Below are positions 18,582-24,613 of a DNA stretch of 24,613 bases, piece by piece. The DNA is from Cytauxzoon felis (taxonomy: Eukaryota; Apicomplexa; Aconoidasida; Piroplasmida; Theileriidae): assembly GCA_020283715.1 (NCBI GenBank), contig JAIQCW010000313.1:1-24613 (forward strand), in the 5' to 3' direction. A program made the position numbers and the translations under genes. Under the pieces are notes generated by a model. That model had not been told where the DNA came from. It ran no database searches and saw only the letters and a program-made list of their open reading frames with translations. The stretch's first letter is position 1, and each line of letters begins with the position of its first letter.

Positions 18582-21500
18582 TTAAATATTTTTAATTAAT
18601 AAATCACCTTCTGGCAACAACACATTACCAGACAACCTCTCTATAGATCTTATAGATGAATCCACAGAACCCTAAATAAATCATATACAAACAATCATGT
18701 CATACATACCTTACTAAAAAAATTCCTCAAACGAGTACCTACATCTTCTCTACCCTCAAATGATTTCCATACCTTATTCGCCAACATCCTATATATATAC
18801 ATTAGACGAGATATCAAACGATAAAGTAACCAAAACGTTATATTCCACCCGAGGTCCAACACTATCTTCATCTCTTTCACTCGCCGTTCCACCTGAGGTC
18901 GTCCTGCCGTCAGCTCTTCCAATTACCTATCTCTAAAGAGTAGAGCCACTCCCGGAGATCGTGGCGATGTTAACCCCTAAGAACAGGAATTCTACCCGGA
19001 GGAACAGAAAGTGTTCAACCCGGAAGAACGAAGAATGTGCCCCTAAGAACAAGACCTCAAGTGGAAGTGGACTACCTGGAAGCGATCTACGGGAGCTGGA
19101 AGGGGAAGTAAATAGAAGAGCTCTCTGCAAGAGGAAGAGAGTTGGATTGGAGCTCAAGTGGAGAGTTCACGGCATGACGAATAGAGTTGGTTGTAACTTC
19201 GGGTGGAATAGAGTTGGATTGTAATCTCAGGTGTAGGATTAATAGAGTAGGAATTGGTTAGGATATGATTTTTTATATTAGTTTGTTGTTATACCTTGAG
19301 TAGATATAGCAGAAGTATGTACCACCGTAATGTATGAGATGTTCGAAATTTGTGAGTGCGGGTGGTGCGAGTAGATTTTGTATATTATGGTTACCATAAT
19401 TTTGATTGAAGATATTGATAATTTTATTATATTGTTGATTAATTTCTATATTAATCCAATCATTTTTATTTAAATTTTCATCATAAAAGATCTAAATATA
19501 TATGAAATATATAAGAGAGTTTATTAATGATGAAGAACAAACTTGATCTAAATAAGCTGATAATATCATTCTTGATATATCAATAGCTTGAAATTTATAT
19601 AATTGTAATTTAGCTATATCAATAGAATCATTTGATAATCCTTCTATATTTATCATTTCTTTAATACCAAATGTATAAAATAATTCAAAAAGATGTGATG
19701 AAAATTCAGCAAAATCTGTACCACCTCTATTACCAGATAAATGCTGATATTGTGTCTCACTCAATAAAGTATGTAATGTATGACCTAATTCATGAAATAA
19801 TGTTTGACCATTTATCAAATCAACCCTTATCAATGATAATATCGATTGAGATGATGAAGATGATAAATCTATAAATACAAATATTAAATATTTCTTACAG
19901 ACAACTAATCCACCTGAGGCTACATTCACCTCTCCTTGTCCTGCAGACAGCCTCTCTATTTACCTCCCCCTCCGCTTCCCTGAGATCAGCTGCGGGATCC
20001 ACTTGAGGTTACATTAACTACCTTCCTGTTCTTCCGGGTTAATATTTTTTGTTCCTCCGGGTAGAATTCCTGTTCTTAGGGGTTGAACATCTTCGTTCTT
20101 CCGGGTATACATACCAAGGATGATCTACGGGAATCCGAGGAGAAGTAAATAAAGGAGCTGACGGCAGGACGAAAAGAGTAGGATTGGACCTCAGGTGGAA
20201 AGTGACACGATTAATGGGAGTATTATATATCCTCATTTTTTCTTGTAGAGAGTTTGATTTTTTAATTCCATTCCGCGTCCCAGAGATCAGTGGATATCTA
20301 GAGTAGTAATATTAGTTGTAACTATAATTTTAGGGGCGTGCTGTGCTGGGTTTGTACCATTCGTCTTGAAATGATTATTAGCACTAACTTTGCTGGCGTC
20401 AATTTTTTGATTACCACCGGGATTAGTACCTCCATCATTATTAGGTTCAGCACCTTCAACTGTCTTAGCATTAGTGCTGCTTTGATAAATCTCCGCAAAA
20501 TTGTAATATTCATAATCGGCTTCTGCTATAGTTATATCGTTGAGATTGATCTTATCCTCATTATTGGCGGTTAAAATGGCAGAAAATATAGAAATTAGAG
20601 TCAATACAGAGAAGGATATGCCAATAACAATGAAAATATTGTAAGAATCCATAATCCAAACTATAAACAATCCAATGAATATACCGTTAAATGCCATATT
20701 TGCCATTTCAGAAGATATTATAAGAGATGTTTTAACAGGATCAGTACATTTATCATTCCAAGCTTCTATAAGCTTCCCTCCAACACCATCATCTGTGTCA
20801 TTAAGTATTTTCATAATCTTTCCAGCGACATCGAAATCAATAACCTTCTTGGCATCAAGAGCGTCTTTAGCATCATTATCACCAGTGGCAGGAGTAATTT
20901 CAGGATAATTACTACCTACTTGTTGATGATAGAACAATTTGTCAACCTTGGTTTTGTTTGCTGCTAAAAGCATTGACATAACATTAAAATCCCTGTATTC
21001 AGGCTTCAATATATTCAAACATTGATCAACGGTCCAGAGGATGTAAGTTAAAGTGGTGAAATATTTCATCTAACTATATCCTTAACCTTGAGATCATTTG
21101 CAATATCAGCTTCATTTACGGTGCCATCACTTTTAACAATACTTGCAATTTTAATTTTTTCTGCTTGAGCCTTTGTAACTGCACTGGTATTAGAAATATT
21201 TAAAGGTTGACCATCAGTACCCTTTGTATCGATCTTTAGGTAAATTTTAGAATTCTTCAAATTTGCCTTCTCATTATGATTGGCGATTAAAATTCCAGAG
21301 AATATTGCAAATATGGAAGTGAGGGCTAAGGAAATTCCTAAATTCCTAATTTTGTTTGAAAGCTCCAAATCTCCAGAGTCTAGGAATGCAGTTGTAAACA
21401 TCCCAACAATTACGCTCGACAGAAGTATGAAACCGAATATACCCAAAGCTACAAAACCACCATTTCTAACATGTTGAACTGCTTCCCCTGTCCAAAGTGT

Positions 21501-24333
21501 ACTGAGATTCTCAAGTTTCTTGGCAACACCCTCGTTTTCATCATTAAGTATCCCCGTTATAAAATGCACATTCCCCCAACTAATCTTCTTCTTGGCATCA
21601 AGAGCATTTTCAGCACCACTGGCAGCAGTAAGTACAGTACTACCATCATTTTTCCATAATGCATTGACTGATGTTTTATTTGAAGAGTGTAGAAGGGAGG
21701 AAATCTGACTGAAAGTCCTCAACAAAATTAGCCCTGGCAGATTTTTTAGCTTGACCTCGAGTTTGATTATTTTGATCACCAAAACCGGTAATTTCAGTAG
21801 AAAGATCTTTTAATACTCTCTTACCACTATTTAGTTCTGTATACCCGTAAAGTGTAGCCTTCTCCCTATGATTTGCAATGACAACACCAAAGAAGATAGG
21901 AATGAGGGATGTGAGGGCAAAATATCCTCCAAGTTTCCCAGTAATTACTAGAAGATCATCATCATGTACATCCATAGTTATACAAAAGATAATAATAGCA
22001 ATTAAACCTGCTACTCCTATGGCACCAAATGAAACTAAAGTTACTAAACCAGCATCTTTAACTTCATTATCATTAGGAATTTCTTCAATTGCAACTTTAA
22101 TGGTAGTGTTGTTAGTACTGTGAAACCAAGTAGCTTTAGTAGCGCTTTCAGCATTATTCATAACGTTGGCAATCCTATTAACATCAGCTGTAGCATCTTG
22201 AGTAGGATCACTTTGACTAGTTTTCACTTGGACTTTAAGATCGGACATATCAGTTACTTTAAAATAATATGGGTTATTAGTGCTAGCACCTTCAACTTCA
22301 GATGCGTCAACTGGATTAGCATTACCATTATTACCAGTACCACTGAGTCCAATTCTATACCAATTAATATGACCGGTATATTGAAGTTGGGCCTTTGGAA
22401 TATCAACCTCCTTAAGTTGACGTTTGTCGTGATCATTGGCTTGATTAAGGTTGAGAAATATCACAGTAATTGTCAAGATGAAAAGTAAAATGCCATCAAT
22501 TATAAATAACCTCATAAATTCCCCATTTACTGGGGCAAATAACCCCATAAATATATAGATGAATGATATTCCAGTCATTATACCAGATATTGTAAGAGGT
22601 ACTTTAATAGGTTCTGTTTTCCAACCATTCTTCCAACATTTGTCTAGTTCACTTTTAGCATCCCTCGTCATTTTGGCAGCGACACCTCTCCATCTCATGG
22701 GAAGATCCTTATCGGCATCAACTTCTGTAGCATTAGCAGGTTTTTCCCATTTACCACTATTGCTTTGAGGCGTCGCTGTACCGTATGAATAGCTTATTCC
22801 TTCGTGCTTGAGGGTATTAAATGCTTATTAATATTATCTTTAGGTAGATCTTTAATTTGATCAACAATAGTGTCATTACTTTTAACTTGTACCTGAGGAA
22901 CTTTACCAGTTGCCACTTGAAAGTAAACTTTATTTTCACCAAGTGTACTAGCGGGTACAGTTGTAGCAGCTGTACCAGCATTAAGTTCAGTATTATTCGT
23001 CCCTGTGTGGTATTTTTGATAGCCCGTATATTCGAAATTAGCGTTTCCAATATTTACAGCCTTAAGCTTAACTTTATCTTGATAATTACCAACCAATACA
23101 CCGCAGAATTTGGAAATGATAGCCATGAGTGAGAATATTAAAGAGAGATATACAAAAACTTGAGAATCATCACTTATTCTAATTATAAACATCGAGATAA
23201 AAATACCGATGAATGAAGATCCGGCCATTTCAGCAGATATTGTAAGAGGTACTCTAATAGGATCTTTATTCCAACCTTTCTTCCAAGCATCATTAAGTTT
23301 TTTTGCAACTTCTGTAGTCAGATAATTGGCCACAGCTCCCCATCTATTATTAAGATCCTCATTGTCAGAAACTGTTTTACTACCATCAGGAATATCAAAA
23401 TTAGGGGAAGTGCCTGCCCTATTTGTGCTGCTGCTATATGTATATTTCTTAGAACCTGTGCCACCACTACTTAATTTAGGCAGATTATCAGTATTCACAT
23501 TATAACCCAACAACCTTATACCATAACAATATCATTTTTTTTCACCCGTAGCTGATCTCAGGGAAGCGGAGGGGGAGGTAATTAAAAGAGGCCACCACGG
23601 CGAGTGGAAGACCTACGGTGGAACGGCAAGAGGAAGAGGTATACTAGATTCGACCTCGGATGGGGCAGTAATTATATTCATTCAAAACATACTTGGTTGA
23701 TGGAAGCTGCATACGACAGCGGTTGCGGGTATTTGATGTATGAGATTATTTTTGATAAAGTGATGATGATTATTGATTTTCATTTCGATTGGATGATTAT
23801 TTAATATTTTTGAGCATTTGATAGTAAATTGTGCACAAATATTAGTTTTATTATTTCGTTCGAATAGATCGAGATATAAATTAGCGATTATAAGATTTGT
23901 ATTATAATCGATTAAATTAAATTTTAAAATTGATGGATCCCAATGAATTTCTAAAATAAAAATTAGAAATGAAATTTATATTTTTTAAAATATCATTTCC
24001 ATTAATTTTTATACTTACGTTTATCATCATTTACAAGTTTAATATTAAAAAGTCTATATAATAATCTTTCAAAATATATTAATATTGTTGATAATGAAAA
24101 TGATATTTGATTATTTCCTTTAATATTCATCATTAAATAATCTATATCCCAAGGTTGTAATAAATTTTTATCATTGAAATTATCAACTTTAAATTTATAC
24201 AACTCTTCAAATTCTTCTAATAAATCATCCTATACTATATAAAAAATAAATCAATTAAAAATTTACACTAATTGATTCAGATGATCTCAATAAAAAATCC
24301 TTCACAACATTATTACCATTTAACATACACTCA
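18582..24333 (-). CDS. M3 family oligopeptidase, mitochondrial intermediate peptidase-like (C-terminal ~408 aa; 5' part outside window)
   Basis: Seven exons in the window, minus strand: 24267-24333, 24019-24229, 23693-23950, 19543-19868, 19295-19491, 18710-18788, 18582-18671; all phases agree. Family order is clear: LLQPWDIDYLM and the helix after it; HWDPSILKF and YLDLFERNNK; IPATAVVCSFHQP; zinc site HELGHTLHTLL (HExxH at 19780-19794) with third ligand in TDFAEFSS; FEHLIHYGGTYFCYIYSR; then the C-terminal helix (MLANKVWKSFE). M3 enzymes are zinc oligopeptidases; the QYQHLSGNRGGTDFAE stretch is closest to mitochondrial intermediate peptidase, which trims imported precursors. No targeting signal can be judged since the N-terminus is missing. 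Introns: 37, 68, 51, 38 nt, plus 3,824, 506 and one cut by the edge; only the long ones have cassettes. The 3,824-nt intron (19869-23692) contains the membrane-protein array. Confidence 0.9.
18844..19237 (+). repeat. Mosaic cassette R14 (M3 peptidase intron)
   Basis: E, E, filler CTGccgtCAG, forward N with CTCTaaAGAG (18931-18940), P variant, P, P, P variant, E, forward L (AGC/GCT, 19079-19095), filler CTCTgcaAGAG, several worn E boxes. The longest run of P boxes in the window. Confidence 0.92.
19910..20200 (-). repeat. Mosaic cassette R15 (distal side of the nested array)
   Basis: E, filler CTGcagaCAG, reverse L (GCT/AGC), E, reverse P, reverse P, reverse P variant, reverse P, forward L of the GGAT/ATCC class (20118-20136), filler CTGacggCAG, closing E with attgg tail. 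It contains L modules in both orientations. Confidence 0.9.
20268..20293 (-). repeat. Isolated L-module remnant at the array's downstream edge
   Basis: Read on the minus strand, ctgatctctgggacgcgg matches the L module core (ctgatctctggga...). Its first bases (TGA in cac-tga-tct) supply the stop codon of the last array ORF, so the array ends at or inside this element. The flank pair is no longer complementary. Confidence 0.6.
20287..21069 (-). CDS. Tpr/Tar-like integral membrane ORF D (260 aa)
   Basis: Last ORF of the nested array. It has a weakly hydrophobic N-terminus (MKYFTTLTYILWTV), a polar region with DALDAKK, an amphipathic run ending DPVKTSLIISSEM, two transmembrane helices (residues about 127-170), the post-helix motif TANNEDKINL, and a polar tail. 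The same order appears in the three ORFs upstream, so they are paralogues. The layout resembles the Theileria Tpr/Tar family, whose function is unknown; that family call is from memory of its general form, not a search. The ATG overlaps the stop of the previous ORF by four bases (ATGA). The stop lies in a repeat remnant, so the true C-terminus may be lost. Confidence 0.6.
   Translation of the reverse strand: MKYFTTLTYILWTVDQCLNILKPEYRDFNVMSMLLAANKTKVDKLFYHQQVGSNYPEITPATGDNDAKDALDAKKVIDFDVAGKIMKILNDTDDGVGGKLIEAWNDKCTDPVKTSLIISSEMANMAFNGIFIGLFIVWIMDSYNIFIVIGISFSVLTLISIFSAILTANNEDKINLNDITIAEADYEYYNFAEIYQSSTNAKTVEGAEPNNDGGTNPGGNQKIDASKVSANNHFKTNGTNPAQHAPKIIVTTNITTLDIH
21066..21782 (-). CDS. Tpr/Tar-like integral membrane ORF C (238 aa)
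   Basis: Paralogue of ORF D. SSLLHSSNKTSVNALW aligns with MSMLLAANKTKVDKLF of D, then ENALDAKKKISW, a shorter amphipathic stretch, two helices (GIFGFILLSSVIVGMF and ISLALTSIFAIFSGILI), the motif ANHNEKANL and a Lys/Asp-rich tail. The first ~30 residues overlap the end of ORF B in another frame and look unlike the family, so the true start may be downstream or reached by splicing or frameshift. Ends with the ATGA overlap to ORF D. Confidence 0.6.
   Translation of the reverse strand: MVIKIIKLEVKLKNLPGLILLRTFSQISSLLHSSNKTSVNALWKNDGSTVLTAASGAENALDAKKKISWGNVHFITGILNDENEGVAKKLENLSTLWTGEAVQHVRNGGFVALGIFGFILLSSVIVGMFTTAFLDSGDLELSNKIRNLGISLALTSIFAIFSGILIANHNEKANLKNSKIYLKIDTKGTDGQPLNISNTSAVTKAQAEKIKIASIVKSDGTVNEADIANDLKVKDIVR
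21676..22818 (-). CDS. Tpr/Tar-like integral membrane ORF B, double unit (>340 aa)
   Basis: Contains two units. Unit 1 has the amphipathic block with EPIKVPLTISGIM, two helices and DHDKRQL, followed by LQYTGHINWYRIG (compare FEYTGYQKYHTG in ORF A). Unit 2 has two helices and ANHREKATL. The first ATG is at 22698, but the frame is open to about 22818, and that extra part (KHEGISYSYGT...) resembles the N-terminal region of ORF A, so the true start is unclear. Overlaps ORF A by about 25 nt and ORF C by 107 nt in other frames. Confidence 0.6.
   Translation of the reverse strand, partial: NTLKHEGISYSYGTATPQSNSGKWEKPANATEVDADKDLPMRWRGVAAKMTRDAKSELDKCWKNGWKTEPIKVPLTISGIMTGISFIYIFMGLFAPVNGEFMRLFIIDGILLFILTITVIFLNLNQANDHDKRQLKEVDIPKAQLQYTGHINWYRIGLSGTGNNGNANPVDASEVEGASTNNPYYFKVTDMSDLKVQVKTSQSDPTQDATADVNRIANVMNNAESATKATWFHSTNNTTIKVAIEEIPNDNEVKDAGLVTLVSFGAIGVAGLIAIIIFCITMDVHDDDLLVITGKLGGYFALTSLIPIFFGVVIANHREKATLYGYTELNSGKRVLKDLSTEITGFGDQNNQTRGQAKKSARANFVEDFQSDFLPSTLFK
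22794..23531 (-). pseudogene. Tpr/Tar-like integral membrane ORF A, no start codon (5'-truncated)
   Basis: The open frame runs from just after a TGA at 23532-23534 to a TAA at 22794. There is no ATG before the first transmembrane helix: the apparent start at 23513 is TTG. The unit is otherwise intact: WGAVANYL, KKLNDAWKKGWNKDP, IRVPLTISAEMAG, two helices, GNYQDKVKL, FEYTGY, VYFQVATGKVPQVQVK. Its 5' edge stops about 12 bp from cassette R16, so the missing N-terminus was probably lost at the repeat junction. It may still be expressed by splicing from upstream. Confidence 0.55.
23544..23665 (+). repeat. Mosaic cassette R16 (proximal side of the nested array)
   Basis: Forward L (GCT/AGC) facing away from the array, filler CCAC-ggcga-GTGG, E, filler, E with worn ends. 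It lacks a left-hand E box, as if that end had been replaced by the array. Confidence 0.85.
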
Positions 24334-24375
24334 CTATAAAAATAATTTATATTATATCAATTATAAATAACAAGA

Positions 24376-24613
24376 GTCCACAAGAGGTTACATTCCTGCC
24401 GTCAGCTCTTCTATTTACTTCCCCCTTCGCTTCCCTGAGATCAGCTACGGGTTCCACTTGAGGTCCAATCCTACTACCTTCATCATCGCCACGATCTCCG
24501 GGAGTGGCTCTACTCTTTAGAGATAGGTAAATAGAGAAGCCACCACGGCGAGTGGGAAAGAGAGTATGATTGGACCTCGAGTGGAAGTCTGTTCTTCCGG
24601 GTTAATATTTTTG
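24376..24613 (-). repeat. Mosaic cassette R17 (M3 peptidase intron, cut by window end)
   Basis: E (ggttac tail), filler CTGccgtCAG, reverse L (GCT/AGC), E, reverse N with CTCTaaAGAG, filler CCAC-ggcga-GTGG, E with attgg tail, reverse P running to the edge. It lies in the intron upstream of the first exon visible. Confidence 0.9.

Larger units (their letters stand above)
19869..23692 (-). other. 3.8-kb intron of the M3 peptidase gene housing a membrane-protein gene array
   Basis: The donor GTATGT (23692 downward) follows an exon ending in the IPATAVVCSFHQP block. The acceptor tttatAG (at 19869-19870) precedes the exon with the HELGH zinc site. Both are phase 1, and the joined protein follows M3 family order with nothing missing. 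Contents from the gene's 5' side: cassette R16, four same-strand ORFs, an L-module remnant at 20268-20293, cassette R15. Other introns of this gene without cassettes are 37-68 nt. Confidence 0.8.

Noticed and set aside
1..24613. Classic transposon with its own transposase or reverse transcriptase driving the cassettes
   Set aside because: No such coding region is present in the window; any driver would have to be elsewhere.

Overview
The window is nuclear DNA of an apicomplexan, most likely a piroplasm of the Theileria type. It is AT-rich, with genes on both strands close together and very short GT-AG introns (37-68 nt). The gene set fits: a glideosome light chain (MTIP), secreted proteins with FAINT-like (DUF529) domains, and a tandem array that resembles the Theileria Tpr/Tar integral-membrane family. 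The species cannot be fixed from the sequence alone.

Layout, left to right: epsin-like ENTH protein (-); serine/arginine-rich protein (-); ribosomal protein L3 (+); secreted FAINT-domain protein (+); adenosine-kinase-like protein with a degraded catalytic motif (-); small secreted orphan (-); secreted sphingomyelinase-like phosphodiesterase (+); TVP15/COPI-associated-like membrane protein (-); MTIP (-, with a one-base frame break); ankyrin-TPR protein (-); M3 family oligopeptidase (-, its 5' part beyond the right edge). I rebuilt seven multi-exon genes by hand from splice sites, reading phase and family motifs.

Two features stand out. First, a family of mosaic repeat cassettes (R1-R17 below) fills much of the space between genes, every long intron, and one open reading frame. 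Each cassette strings together a few modules. E is an edge box like ACCTcAGGT. N has a core like CTCTaaAGAG followed by GCCAC...GTGGC. L has a GATCT..GGGA core with complementary flanks. F is a set of interchangeable small hairpins. P is acccggaagaaca or acccctaagaaca. 'Forward' means N reads as attacctat...gatcgtgg. Most modules are short palindromes, and variant copies change both arms together, so the stems are kept while the sequence changes. Introns fall into two classes: nine of 37-68 nt with no cassette, and nine of 255 nt or more (one cut by the window edge), all with a cassette.

Second, one M3 peptidase intron is 3,824 nt long. It holds a same-strand array of four overlapping membrane-protein ORFs (five related two-helix units). 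Cassettes lie on both sides, and L modules in opposite orientation sit at the array's two edges. This looks like a multigene-family segment housed in a housekeeping intron and carried, or at least bounded, by the cassette repeat.

Functionally the ordinary genes are unrelated (trafficking, splicing or translation, motility, proteolysis). What links them is the repeat family running through them.
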